Of a stretch of 64,000 nucleotides of DNA, positions 27,272 through 37,039 are shown one piece after another (within the stretch, counting starts at the first letter, position 1; each line of letters begins with the position of its first letter). A program made the translations under genes and the position numbers. Source of the DNA: Histomonas meleagridis (Eukaryota > Parabasalia > Tritrichomonadida > Dientamoebidae); the NCBI GenBank assembly GCA_020186115.1, contig WSYJ01000013.1:496001-560000 (forward strand), given 5' to 3'. A model generated the notes under the pieces. It saw only the letters and a program-made list of their open reading frames with translations. It did not search any database and was not told where the DNA came from.

Positions 27272-29242
27272 TTAAATGTGCATCCAACTTCTCATTGCCG
27301 CAATGATCTGTGAATCTCTGTGTACTCTTGTGTAATCACTTCCTGCGTAAGCTTGTGCATCAGCGACATAAGCCTTCGCATAAGCTCTTGATCTACATGA
27401 TTCGCATGTCGTTACGCACTTCCTGCAATCGGATTTACCATCAGGAATCGACTTCACACCATCCTTGAAGTAATACGAAGACAACAACATTCTAATTGGG
27501 TAATCGTTATCATTATCAGCGCCGCCATAAGGATCAGTGAACAATTTGATTTCATGCATTCTATGTGTGTTTGGATCGCATCCTTTAACGAGTACGCATC
27601 CTTTGTCATGCATATCGCGTGATGATGACCCATCGTTTTGTTGATCGTGATCATCATTTTGGATAACTTTCCGAATGCGCGATAACCTTCCGCCATCATT
27701 ATCTGGTTCATTAGGATAACCACTCCACCAAATCTTAATTTGATTGATTTCGGTGTCTGTTAATCCTTGTGACTTAAGTTGGTTAGTGAAATATGTTGTG
27801 TATGAATAATCAGAATCGCCGACTAAAAGTTGTGATTCACCGCCAGTGATAACTTCGAGCCACGTGAAGAAGTCGACTGGATATGAGCCGCCTAACCTTT
27901 CCTTGAACTTAGCGAAGATTGCTGCTAAGTCAATTGGATGAATATGTTTAGCTGCATCAACTCTGAAGCCAGAGAATCCAATGGACAAAAGATCAACAAA
28001 ATAATCGGCAATACGTGTGCGAACGAATTCTTTGCTTGTGTCAAGATCTGTTAAACCTGTGAGCCAACCAGTGTTCATTATGTTTGGATCAGTCCATGAA
28101 TTTAATGATTTGTCGCAATGGAAGTCCATTGGTCCATATGGTACTGCTGGATATTCAAGTACATTAGATGGTTCGCCCCATGAGTTATATTTGTAAGTAT
28201 AACCTGGCGTGTAATATGGTGATTGGTTTTCTTCATCAGATGATTGCTTGCCGGGCCAATATGTACAGCCTGCACCTGGATTACGATGATCTTGTGCATC
28301 ATTACCGGAGCCTGACATATGATTAACAACTGCATCAGCATAAACACGTAATCCATATGAACGACACTTCTTAATCATGTTGCGAAGTTGTGTACGTGTT
28401 CCTGCACGTCCTTGTAAACGATATGAAACTGGCTGATACATGAAGTACCATGGATTAAGTTCGTTCTCCATTGGTTGTGTGGACATAACTTGTTCTTGGT
28501 GTGGGAAAAGTTTAACGCCAAGATAGCCAGCTTCAGCAATGACTTTGCATTCTTCAGCAATATCATCATCTGGCCAACCAAACATTTCGACAATTGCACC
28601 TTTTTGTCCGTTACGATAATCGCCATTTCTTTCTTTAAGTGGTTCAACATTCCAAATGAAATCAATTTCATCAAGTTCAAGTGTTTCACCAGTTGCAGCA
28701 ACAATTTTGACCTTAAGAAGTCCTGTATAAGATGAATCAAATGTCTTAGATGGGCTTGATTGTGGAACACCATCGAAATAATATGTAAGAGAAAGATCAT
28801 GATGTGTCTTTGTATAAATTGTCACTGTACAGGATGTGCGATCTGAGTTATATTGAAGTTGTGCATAACCAACAAGTGTGCTCATATCTTGATAACCTTT
28901 CTTCCAACCTTCTGTTCCACGTTTTGGTGTATTCCAAAGATGAGTAGCCCATTTGCTGTCCATTTCACCAGAACTACTTTGGCAAGATGGAACTTCAAAA
29001 GTTGAGCAGTCACTATTTGATGCATTTAAATAATAATTACCTATACTATATGTTGCACTTTGATATGTTGTTGTTTTATTTGAACGTGTTCCACCAAATG
29101 CAACGTATCCAATTAAAACGCCTGAGACAACGCCGACTGCAAGACAAATTCCAAGAATAACTTTCTTGATAATTGGGTGATTGTCCTTTGTTTCTTCTCT
29201 TTCAACGTTTGAAAGTAATGGTTCGTTTTGCAACTCTTCCAT
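27272..29242 (-). CDS. Membrane-anchored alpha-amylase (GH13)
   Basis: 656 residues. A cytosolic N terminus is followed by a membrane segment at ~27-50 (VILGICLAVGVVSGVLIGYVA), giving a type II protein with its catalytic part outside the cell or in a lumen. A ~130-residue beta-rich segment precedes the GH13 barrel, which begins near VEMFGWPDDDIAEECKVIAE. GH13 region I is VYADAVVNHM, the nucleophile Asp is in GFRVDAAKH, the acid/base Glu is in FTWLEVITGG and the transition-state Asp is in QNDDHDQQ, so all three catalytic acids are present. It would hydrolyse alpha-1,4-glucans such as glycogen or starch. The C-terminal part is Cys-rich (CRKCVTTCESCRS). An AAACGGTTA motif at 29366-29374 lies ~125 bp upstream. 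A partial copy lies at 31.65-31.76 kb. Confidence 0.93.
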   Translation of the reverse strand: MEELQNEPLLSNVEREETKDNHPIIKKVILGICLAVGVVSGVLIGYVAFGGTRSNKTTTYQSATYSIGNYYLNASNSDCSTFEVPSCQSSSGEMDSKWATHLWNTPKRGTEGWKKGYQDMSTLVGYAQLQYNSDRTSCTVTIYTKTHHDLSLTYYFDGVPQSSPSKTFDSSYTGLLKVKIVAATGETLELDEIDFIWNVEPLKERNGDYRNGQKGAIVEMFGWPDDDIAEECKVIAEAGYLGVKLFPHQEQVMSTQPMENELNPWYFMYQPVSYRLQGRAGTRTQLRNMIKKCRSYGLRVYADAVVNHMSGSGNDAQDHRNPGAGCTYWPGKQSSDEENQSPYYTPGYTYKYNSWGEPSNVLEYPAVPYGPMDFHCDKSLNSWTDPNIMNTGWLTGLTDLDTSKEFVRTRIADYFVDLLSIGFSGFRVDAAKHIHPIDLAAIFAKFKERLGGSYPVDFFTWLEVITGGESQLLVGDSDYSYTTYFTNQLKSQGLTDTEINQIKIWWSGYPNEPDNDGGRLSRIRKVIQNDDHDQQNDGSSSRDMHDKGCVLVKGCDPNTHRMHEIKLFTDPYGGADNDNDYPIRMLLSSYYFKDGVKSIPDGKSDCRKCVTTCESCRSRAYAKAYVADAQAYAGSDYTRVHRDSQIIAAMRSWMHI

Positions 29243-29832
29243 TAAAGAAAATGATTTGATATCATCAGGTTGGGTTTCTGTTCGATTTCTACCTTCCTGT
29301 TTGAATACTTTATATAACCTGTTTCATCTGAAAATTCAATGATTTCAGTTTCTTCGACCAAAATTAAACGGTTATAATTCTGTTTTTGCAAATGAAAATT
29401 GTAAAAACCCCAAATTGTAATAACAACATAAGATTAAATTAATGTAATAATTTTCCTCATTTAATTGCATGTACATTCATTTGTTTGTGTAAAAAAGGCT
29501 TAAAGCAGCTTAGATTAAAAGTCAACTTTTAGAAAATTTCCACATTTTTAATTAGATCTTCAAATTGAAGAAATAGGGGAAATAAAAGAAATTTCTTTTA
29601 TTTGTTTGCCCAGTAATCGAAATTACACTTTTAATAATTGTATCAACTTCTTCGCAAAGATATTCTTTGGTATCTGTTTTTATTTCTTTTAATTATTTGG
29701 CCAATGTATGGGCTATTGTTTTCTGTAAGACGTTGATGTAATGCGTCGATTTTCCAATATAAATTTCAGATAAAGTCATCACAAAGATTTTTCTAATTTC
29801 AATAAAAAAAAAAATTAATTAAATTAAAGTTT
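29243..29832. other. Gap, amylase upstream region
   Basis: No gene recognised. It contains the AAACGGTTA motif at 29366-29374, on the amylase side, and otherwise AT-rich sequence. Confidence 0.4.
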
Positions 29833-31275
29833 TTAGTTTTCTACATTTATACCATAAAATTGGCAAATTTGCAAAAATCGATCTTCTTCATCAATTCCAC
29901 TGATTGCTTCCGCTCCATCGCATCTGTTAAACTCAGCTACCATTATTTCCATTCCTTCAACAGATCCTACTTTATTGCACAACATGTCGAAAGTATCGCA
30001 TAAAACTTTCGACAATTCGGCTTCATTTAATTCGATCAAATCGAACAAAACTCGAAGAAAAGAGCTCTTAACAAGTTCCAAACATTGGATTCCTGACGCC
30101 TTATGGACAACGTTGTTCAATAATTTGAAACATTCAGTACGAAGTGAAAATTGGAAATCATTAAATTTGTCAATAATTCCTTCAAATATGCCTAATAAGA
30201 AGCCAATAGTTCCTTCATTAACAGCGAAGGAATTAAGTAACTGTAAAAAGTTTTCTTTCCAAGGAGCACTATCACAAAACATTGTTAATAATTTATCCCA
30301 TGGAATAACAGAACATATTTTTTCAAACAGTGGTAAGTTTGATATGTCGCCATTGAGGGCACTTGCTATTGTGATAAAAAGAATTAGAGTTGAGTTGATG
30401 ACTTCATCATCAGAAGAATTGAGTGCTCTGACAAAGGTCATTATAGTGTCTTCTTGACAGAAAAAACCTAAAGCAATTTGCGGGTAGTTTCCGCAAAGAT
30501 TTTCATATATCTGTAAGAGGACACTCCTTTGAGATGGATGAGAACTAGCAAAACAACCGAACAGAGTCTGTGAAAATGAAATAACGGTTTTATCATCAGG
30601 GTTAACAAGTGGGTGATTAATGAAGTTAAAAAGGAAGTAAAAAATAGATAACTTTAAGCGTTCGTTCTTGAAATAAAGTGGATCATCAAGAGTTTTGAAG
30701 GCAAAATCGGCAATGCCAGATTGTAAAAGGGCATTGAAAACAGGAGGGGGAGCATGTGTAATGATCTCAATTAAAAGATAAAAGACAAAGGCTTGCGCAA
30801 CAGGGGTATAGTAATTGAAAAGTTTTTTGAAATGAATAAAAAAATTCATTTTTAAAAGATCTTCACAAAAAAACATGTTTTGCGCAAATAGAAAAAGGGT
30901 CCTAAACGAAAGATCAACTATATGACTTTCAATAATTAATGAATTGCAATCAATACCATCAGAATCTGGATTTATTCTTATGAGATCGAAAAGAATTTTG
31001 GCTGTTTCTTTTTCACATAAGAGTTCATGAATTTTTTGCTGATCTTTTTCATTTTCAACAAAATAAATTTGAATATTGCTTAAAGCCTCATTAACTTTTG
31101 GTGGGTCATTGCTTATATATCCATCTTGAAGCATAGAAGTAAATGCAAATAATTGTTCGAAATATTCTTCGAATGACATGTTTTTTATTGGCTTTTTCAA
31201 ACTATTTGGATCAAACACGTCACCGCTGAAAAGATCTTCTAAGCTAAAGTTCTTAAGTCCTTTTTTGTATTCCAT
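29833..31275 (-). CDS. Armadillo-like alpha-solenoid protein, paralogue of 12670-14046
   Basis: 480 residues from an ATG at 31275. An acidic N-terminal lead (LKNFSLEDLFSGDVFDPNSL) is followed by repeated helix pairs (SFRTLFLFAQNMFFCEDLLK, AQAFVFYLLIEIITHAPPPV, STLILFITIASALNGDISNL, RTECFKLLNNVVHKASGIQC). No enzyme motif or membrane segment. Length, helix rhythm and the C-terminal pattern (GSVEGMEIMVAEFNRCDGAE) recall the protein at 12670-14046, so both probably belong to one expanded trichomonad scaffold family. Motifs AAACGC (31348-31353) and AAACGTG (31358-31364) lie 75-90 bp upstream. Confidence 0.6.
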   Translation of the reverse strand: MEYKKGLKNFSLEDLFSGDVFDPNSLKKPIKNMSFEEYFEQLFAFTSMLQDGYISNDPPKVNEALSNIQIYFVENEKDQQKIHELLCEKETAKILFDLIRINPDSDGIDCNSLIIESHIVDLSFRTLFLFAQNMFFCEDLLKMNFFIHFKKLFNYYTPVAQAFVFYLLIEIITHAPPPVFNALLQSGIADFAFKTLDDPLYFKNERLKLSIFYFLFNFINHPLVNPDDKTVISFSQTLFGCFASSHPSQRSVLLQIYENLCGNYPQIALGFFCQEDTIMTFVRALNSSDDEVINSTLILFITIASALNGDISNLPLFEKICSVIPWDKLLTMFCDSAPWKENFLQLLNSFAVNEGTIGFLLGIFEGIIDKFNDFQFSLRTECFKLLNNVVHKASGIQCLELVKSSFLRVLFDLIELNEAELSKVLCDTFDMLCNKVGSVEGMEIMVAEFNRCDGAEAISGIDEEDRFLQICQFYGINVEN

Positions 31276-31439
31276 GAAAGTTGAGAAAAATGTTGCCCGC
31301 TACATTTGACATGTGACATAAAAAAAGCATGCCGCCGTACAAAAAATAAACGCTTTTAAACGTGCTTTTTATAAGGAAAAAAGTGGTTTCTATCGTTGAT
31401 TGAACCATTGAGTATTCAATTTTTTGATTTATGGAATTG

Positions 31440-31760
31440 CTAAATCACTTGAAATTATCTTTAATTTAACAAAAGAAAATCTTGATACATCAATTCACCA
31501 AACATGAAATTATTTAAATAACCTTTTATCAAAATATTTTGATAATCAATTTCATTTTAATCTCGTTTACAATTGCAAAACAAAAAATTTGATTGATATT
31601 CATGTTAAATGCTTAGAAGTAATTCAAATTAAAGAAGAAATATATAACCATTCCACCAAATCTTAATCTTAATTTGATTAATTTCAGTGTCTGTTAAATC
31701 TTGTACCTTAAGTTTGTTAGCGAAATATTGCTGTATATGAATAATCGGAGTCACCAACAC
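31440..31760 (-). pseudogene. Relic of a second alpha-amylase locus
   Basis: The segment 31645-31757 closely matches the inside of the amylase gene around 27715-27828 (CCACCAAATCTTAA...TTTGATT..TTTC.GTGTCTGTTAA.TCTTG). Upstream, 31455-31520 matches the sequence downstream of the amylase stop (27053-27120). Order and strand are kept but most of the gene between them is gone. It looks like an old duplicate that lost nearly all coding sequence. Nothing else was recognised in 31276-32090 apart from the promoter motifs near 32050. Confidence 0.7.
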
Positions 31761-32046
31761 TTGACTTGTAATATAAATAGAAAAAGAATTAGAATCAAAG
31801 ATTTTATCAAAGAAATGGTTATGATATTTGAAAGTTAGTTTCCATGATTTTAATTTTGAATATAAGTTCAGGATGAAAGAGAAAAATTGAAAATAACATA
31901 TAATTTATCGATTATTAATTATATAAATCATTAAAAAATTATTATAATGTTTTTTGATCTTACCACTCACTCTAAAGCTTTGAGATACTGTGTAAATATG
32001 TAGATGAATATAAAGTTTGTTTTTTATTAAAGATCTTGGAAAGTCG

Positions 32047-32063
32047 ACCGTTAATAACCGTTA
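32047..32063 (+). promoter_or_regulatory. Direct repeat of ACCGTTA
   Basis: ACCGTTA at 32047-32053 and again at 32057-32063, with a 10-bp period, 28-44 bp upstream of the Vta1 ATG at 32091. These are reverse-orientation forms of TAACGGT. The 10-bp spacing places both sites on one face of the helix. Confidence 0.5.
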
Positions 32064-32090
32064 AAACAGCAAGATTTATTCGATATTAAA

Positions 32091-32825
32091 ATGCTTCAAA
32101 ATTTTCATCCAGAACCACTTGGCTGTGTACCATCAGTACTCTCTTTAATTTCAGCTGCAAAGATGCTTGAAGAAGATCAGCCAGATCTTTCTGGGACTTT
32201 TCTATGTTATGCATTTTCCTTATGTAATGATTATTTTTCACAGCATCCATCATCACCAGAGATTGACAAAGTTTTTTTAGAACTCAAAGATCTCACTGCT
32301 CTTGCTACAATATCAACAGAGAAAGAACTTGAACAGTATGGAGATTCATTATATGCAGCAGCAGAAGATTCTGACTATCCTCCTCAAATGTATTCACTTG
32401 CGTATTTATGTTATGCCTCAGTTTCTATACACGGGCCGTTACCCGAACGTACATTTAAAAAAGCCAAACGTGTTGAAGCCAAAGTCAGCAGTTACATTCA
32501 ACCGCAACCACAGCCACAACAAATACAACAAAATAATTATAACAATAACACAACAGACGTGCCAACAGTTTCGTACGGACAAGTTCCGGAAGTTCCCGAA
32601 ATTGTTGTCAATTATCCAAAAGTGCTCGATGCGTCTTTAAGGCAGTCGATGGCCAGCGCAAATGTTACTGCTGCAAAACAAAATCCTGTTGCACAGCGTA
32701 AGAAAGAAGAATCACGTGCTGCAGAACTTGTACATATTGCAAGAGACGCATTTAAACATGGATCGAATTTGATAGCTTACGGAGCACTTGTCGCAGCGAT
32801 TAAAGACCTTGAAAATAATCAATAA
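32091..32825 (+). CDS. VTA1: Vta1/LIP5-like ESCRT-III cofactor
   Basis: 244 residues. The N-terminal ~125 residues are helical with the tandem-MIT character of Vta1 (AKMLEEDQPDLSGTFLCYAF, SLYAAAEDSDYPPQMYSLAY). A Gln/Pro/Asn-rich linker follows (QPQPQPQQIQQNNYNNN), then the C-terminal Vta1 dimerisation module (AAELVHIARDAFKHGSNLIA YG..AIKDLENNQ). Vta1 binds and stimulates the Vps4 ATPase that disassembles ESCRT-III on endosomes. The arrangement, length and short C-terminal helical hairpin match the family, though the primary sequence is divergent. The gene symbol is given by resemblance only. Confidence 0.7.
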   Translation: MLQNFHPEPLGCVPSVLSLISAAKMLEEDQPDLSGTFLCYAFSLCNDYFSQHPSSPEIDKVFLELKDLTALATISTEKELEQYGDSLYAAAEDSDYPPQMYSLAYLCYASVSIHGPLPERTFKKAKRVEAKVSSYIQPQPQPQQIQQNNYNNNTTDVPTVSYGQVPEVPEIVVNYPKVLDASLRQSMASANVTAAKQNPVAQRKKEESRAAELVHIARDAFKHGSNLIAYGALVAAIKDLENNQ

Positions 32826-33265
32826 ATATCAAATATTGTTAAATGTAAATGTACAAATTAATTAATTCTAATGTAATGTTTTGTAATAAGAAGCATTGCA
32901 TACTTTTCATATAATGTTGTTAATGGTTAAAGTGATTTTGTAATGAAAAGTTTTTAAATAACGAAAATTTGTTTTTGAAATTAAAATAATAGAAGTTCAA
33001 AAGGAAGAAGCTAATTGATAAAAACAACAAAACGAAGAAACGAAAGAACTAGAAGAACAAATACCAAATCCTGAAGAACTTCTTCACAGAATTACCAATT
33101 ATTCTCTTGCTCCAAAGACATTATATCCAAGGACTGCTTTCTATTTGCACATTGAACAAAATCATCAAAATAATGGAACATCTAAATTAAATGCAAATTT
33201 TATATGTTTAAAGCATGCAAGCAAAAATGAAAGAATAGAAGAGAAATTATTTATATTTACATATT
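32826..33265. other. Gap with a possible plus-strand gene fragment
   Basis: Around 33030-33180 the plus strand encodes a stop-free, natural-looking stretch (ELEEQIPNPEELLHRITNYS LAPKTLYPRTAFYLHIEQNH in translation) without an upstream start; a TGA precedes it. It may be the remnant of a gene. No domain is recognised. Confidence 0.3.
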
Positions 33266-33814
33266 TTATGCAATATTTAATGAGGTTTCGAGTTCGTATT
33301 TTGCTTTGTGAACACATTTGTAAAATCTGCCAAAATGGCGATTTTCTCCACATGTATTAACATAATGTGTGAAAAAATGTCTGAACAGAGATATGTTTGA
33401 ATCCGGCTTCGGAGTCATTGTGACAAGAAGACGACAGCCTGGAAAAACAGATAATGCATTTATCAGATTTGCAATTAAAGCTTGTGCTTGAGATGTGTTT
33501 GCAACTTCTAGAATGTCTTCGACTATAACAAGTTCAAGTGGTTGCTCAATATGAAGATGAAGCTGCGATATAGTAAAAAGCAAAGATGCTCGATCTGTAA
33601 TCCACTTGAATAGCATTCGATCAAAAGTTTCATCAAACTCAAGTTTAATTGGCTTCCGTTTTGATTTTGGCTTTTGAGCTAAAATAAGACATACCGATTC
33701 TGGATTTTCTTTTAATATAGCTTCAGCATATTCAAATGAAAACGTGGTTTTCCCTGAATCAGCAAGACCGAAAACTAGACCCCGTGTTGACGGATCTGTT
33801 GGGAGAGTTTCCAT
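33266..33814 (-). CDS. Small RecA-like P-loop ATPase, possibly SWSAP1-like
   Basis: 182 residues. Walker A is GLADSGKTTFSFEYA near residue 16 and a Walker B-like strand is LELVIVEDIL near 95. Between them lies a basic stretch (AQKPKSKRKPIKLEF) and after them GCRLLVTMTPK. This compact core without further RecA loops resembles SWS1-associated protein 1 (SWSAP1) or another short Rad51 paralogue of the Shu complex, which supports homologous recombination. That assignment is tentative; other KaiC/RecA-superfamily ATPases are possible. No promoter motif of the common type was seen near the ATG at 33814. Confidence 0.55.
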   Translation of the reverse strand: METLPTDPSTRGLVFGLADSGKTTFSFEYAEAILKENPESVCLILAQKPKSKRKPIKLEFDETFDRMLFKWITDRASLLFTISQLHLHIEQPLELVIVEDILEVANTSQAQALIANLINALSVFPGCRLLVTMTPKPDSNISLFRHFFTHYVNTCGENRHFGRFYKCVHKAKYELETSLNIA

Positions 33815-34255
33815 AAAAGTGAATTTTCAACTTCACCAAATAAATCAACCAAAGTTAGTGAAATCAAAATACGAATTTTTTCAAAACAAAGAAAGCTTTC
33901 TTCAAAGCTTTGATTTCATTGGTATTAGCTAGTAAAACAATATACCCCAAAGAGTTAATGCTTATATTTATTTGGAAATTAACAGACATAAAATTTAAAA
34001 AAAAATTATCTATATTGTCACCTCAGGTAAACAGCTGCTTCGAGCTCAACAAAAGATTTGTAGCTGCAATGATTTTTAACTCCATGGAACAAATTTAAAT
34101 TTCATGAAATTTAAATTTTTCATGATAAAACAATTCATATTTAAAAAAAAGATCTAACCTTAGAAACAAAACAAAAACTAAATTGAAAGTTAACATATAA
34201 AAAACAATATACATTTAATTCCCTATTAATTATTTCCAATATTTCTGCTATAAAA

Positions 34256-34693
34256 TTATACTTTCCCAAGCAGCTTAGCAGCGTCTTTCCACTGATTAAC
34301 AAGAGCGTTGAAGAACTCAATTTCTGCTCCACGAAGATGTGCAAGCAGAACTCTAAGGTTCATTGCATCATCAAGAACAGCTTCTGTTCCAACATTTGTA
34401 ATGTTTGTTTTCGTTGCATTAAATTTTTTGCGTGCTTCTGTTACTTGATTTCTCAAATTAATTAAATTTTGCAATAAATTTTGTGTTTCTAATGACTCTA
34501 TACATTCGCCAAAAGAGCTTAACTTTTCTACATATTTATCAAGAGATACTGGAAATTCCTGATTGTCATCATTTTCATTTCCTGTTGGTTTGACAGGCCA
34601 ATCTTTAACACTTTCATCAATTGAAGCAAGTGATGAAGCAAGTCCCATCATAGCACTTTTTATTGCTTGTTGTTGCTTAATGATGTTCGCCAT
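34256..34693 (-). CDS. Small helical protein of unknown function
   Basis: 145 residues from an ATG at 34693. It is all-helical by composition with three likely coiled segments (IIKQQQAIKSAMMGLASSLA; KLSSFGECIESLETQNLLQN; LRNQVTEARKKFNATKTNIT) and an acidic linker in the middle. Size and character suit a subunit of a helical complex such as Mediator, dynactin, BLOC or a kinetochore assembly, but no diagnostic motif is present and I do not assign one. AAACGGTTTG at 34744-34753 lies ~50 bp upstream, which supports it being a real gene. Confidence 0.6.
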   Translation of the reverse strand: MANIIKQQQAIKSAMMGLASSLASIDESVKDWPVKPTGNENDDNQEFPVSLDKYVEKLSSFGECIESLETQNLLQNLINLRNQVTEARKKFNATKTNITNVGTEAVLDDAMNLRVLLAHLRGAEIEFFNALVNQWKDAAKLLGKV

Positions 34694-34743
34694 CTATTTT
34701 TTGCTTGCATGTGCACATGAACACATTCAAAAATTCAAAGCAT

Positions 34744-34753
34744 AAACGGTTTG
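34744..34753 (-). promoter_or_regulatory. AAACGGTTTG motif
   Basis: About 50 bp upstream of the 34693 start. The remainder of the gap to 35158 is AT-rich, with ACAACGTC near 34800 and the kinesin motifs near 35114-35140. Confidence 0.4.
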
Positions 34754-35113
34754 CATTTGAGTTTTGGGAAGATTTTAATTAAAAGTTCCATCGGTGTTAC
34801 AACGTCTTTTTCTGTGCAATTTAATCGTAATGTATAAATTTTTCTAAACTTTTTGCAGAATTATCACACCAAATAGTAAAATCAAATTGTCTTATCCAGA
34901 TGTATAACTTTTCATTTATTAATGAGAGGGATTTCATTCTAAACTTAATGTTCGAGCTAATTATGTATTCTTTAAAAATTAGACAATAATAATTATTTTT
35001 TTCGATATTGATTGCTTAAGAATCAAAGCGAAGTTGCTTTGAAGGTTTAAAATATTATGAATTAAATATAAAAATCTTTGAAAAATCGAATTTTTTTGAG
35101 ATTTCGAGCGATG

Positions 35114-35140
35114 GACGTTTATATTTAAAATGACGTTTAT
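35114..35140 (+). promoter_or_regulatory. Direct repeat GACGTTTAT before kinesin 1
   Basis: GACGTTTAT occurs at 35114-35122 and 35132-35140, 18 bp apart and 19-45 bp upstream of the kinesin ATG at 35159. A variant of the common AACGTT motif, in direct orientation. Confidence 0.5.
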
Positions 35141-35158
35141 AATTTCAAAAAATCCAAA

Positions 35159-37039
35159 ATGAACAAGCAGACAGATGATATATTTAAGAAAGTTTTCAAT
35201 GAAATTAGTAGTAAAATAACAAGTTCAGCAAAGTTCCAACATAATGTTGTCGCTTCTCCTTATATGGGAAAAGAAAATAATTCAAATCAAAATGTAATGA
35301 AATCAACTACAAATTATGCTAAAACCCCAATGAAAAACATAACAACTCCAAAGTTTCATCATCAAGTCACAAGGGTACCAGTTACTCCTCAATTACCAAG
35401 AACCCAAATGCGTCAAAAAAATCGAACACCAAATCCTGATGCAGATGTGCGTGTTTATTTAAGAATCAGACCTCTTCTTCCCAATGAAGAACCAGCTGAT
35501 ATTGAAGTAAAAGGAAATGAAGTATTAGCACGTCCACCACCTCGTGCCCAAAATTTCAAGCATTTTGCAGAACGAAGCTTTACATTTAGTGAAGTCTTTA
35601 ATAGCGAAGCAACTCAAAGCGAAATCTTTGATAAAGTTGCAATGCCACTTCTTCGGCGATTTATGCATGATGTTGATGCGTTACTTTTTGCATATGGCAC
35701 AACAAGTGCAGGAAAAACATATACTGTCCAAGGAACACCAAATGAACCCGGACTTATTCCAAGGATTGTTAAGACATTACTTGCAACAGCACCACCCAAA
35801 AACACTGAACGAGGACTTTTAATTTCATGTGTTGAAGTTTATAATGAGAAAATTATAGACTTATTTGGAGATACGACGAAAACACTTCGTATTGGAAAAG
35901 ATGGATTTGGACAAACAACTGTTAAAGGTGCGATTGAAAAAGAATGTAATTCAAATGAAGATTTAATGGAAATGCTTTCAAACATTGAATCTGTTCGCCG
36001 TCAATGTTCTACAAAATATAATGCACAAAGTTCACGTTCACATTGTATATTTATGTTAAAACTTGTTACAATACCAATAATAAATGGTAAAAGAACAAAG
36101 GATTTAACCCAGATTAAATGTACAAGACTTTCTATTGTTGATCTTGCAGGCTCAGAAAGGGTTTCACCATCCGAAACAAATTCACAAGTTGTTACAGAAG
36201 CTTGTAATATTAACAAATCAATGCTTGTTTTAGGAAGATGTATACGAGAAATACGTAAAGCTAACAAAGGAGGTTATGCTCAAATTCCATTTCGTGAATC
36301 AAAATTAACAGAACTATTCCGTGATTTCTTTGAGCCAGGAAACAAAGCTACAATGTCTGCCGTTATAGTTAATATATCACCATCAACAATTCAATTTGAT
36401 GATACTTTATTTTCTTTACAATTTGCTGCAGAAGCAGTTGAATGTAATGTAAGAAATGGTGATGAAGATGATGAATATGATGATGATTTACCTATAGCTG
36501 CAATCAATTTTGATAATGAAGATGAAGATGATAGCAATAAGAAAATTAATGAATTAAAAATTAGAGAAGCAAAAATTAGACAAGAAATTCATGAAGAAAT
36601 GGCAAGCAGAGTTAAAAAGATCCAAGATGATTATCAAGCTCAAATCCAACAAATTAAGGCACAATCGGCTCAACCATATACTTCAAAGTTACAACAAGCT
36701 TTAGCTCAAAAAATGCAAATGGAAAGTAAAACTAAAGAACTTGAAGAATGTATTAAAGAAAGAGATAGAGAAAGACAAAGAGCAAATGAACTTGAAAAGG
36801 AAGTAGAACTAATGCGAGAAAAAATTGAAGAAACTGAACAAATGTTAAATGAAGCAGTAAAGAAAAACACAATGCTTGAAAATAATATTATGAAAATGAT
36901 CGACGCAACAAAAAAGCTGCATGAAAGACATTTACAATCACAGAGTGAATTGGAAGATAAAATTGCTCAAATTGAAAAAATATGGCAACAAAAATTACAA
37001 GTGTTGGTAGAAGAAATTAAGAAGCTAAAGGGAGCATAA
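35159..37039 (+). CDS. Kinesin motor protein (N-terminal motor)
   Basis: 626 residues. An ~90-residue basic N-terminal extension precedes the motor at ~93-440: VRVYLRIRPLLP, the P-loop YGTTSAGKTYT, switch I SSRSH and switch II DLAGSER, then the neck (FDDTLFSLQFAAEAVEC). After an acidic linker (DEDDEYDDDLP) the rest is coiled coil (~455-626), so it should dimerise and be plus-end directed. GKTYTVQGTPNEPGLIPR resembles kinesin-6 (KIF20-type) sequence, but the long kinesin-6 loop insertion is absent, so the subfamily is uncertain. A paralogue lies at 42677-44416. Confidence 0.92.
   Translation: MNKQTDDIFKKVFNEISSKITSSAKFQHNVVASPYMGKENNSNQNVMKSTTNYAKTPMKNITTPKFHHQVTRVPVTPQLPRTQMRQKNRTPNPDADVRVYLRIRPLLPNEEPADIEVKGNEVLARPPPRAQNFKHFAERSFTFSEVFNSEATQSEIFDKVAMPLLRRFMHDVDALLFAYGTTSAGKTYTVQGTPNEPGLIPRIVKTLLATAPPKNTERGLLISCVEVYNEKIIDLFGDTTKTLRIGKDGFGQTTVKGAIEKECNSNEDLMEMLSNIESVRRQCSTKYNAQSSRSHCIFMLKLVTIPIINGKRTKDLTQIKCTRLSIVDLAGSERVSPSETNSQVVTEACNINKSMLVLGRCIREIRKANKGGYAQIPFRESKLTELFRDFFEPGNKATMSAVIVNISPSTIQFDDTLFSLQFAAEAVECNVRNGDEDDEYDDDLPIAAINFDNEDEDDSNKKINELKIREAKIRQEIHEEMASRVKKIQDDYQAQIQQIKAQSAQPYTSKLQQALAQKMQMESKTKELEECIKERDRERQRANELEKEVELMREKIEETEQMLNEAVKKNTMLENNIMKMIDATKKLHERHLQSQSELEDKIAQIEKIWQQKLQVLVEEIKKLKGA

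Noticed and set aside
29975-30457. 160-residue plus-strand frame opposite the armadillo gene
   Set aside because: Antisense shadow without any recognisable domain, while the minus strand encodes a coherent solenoid.
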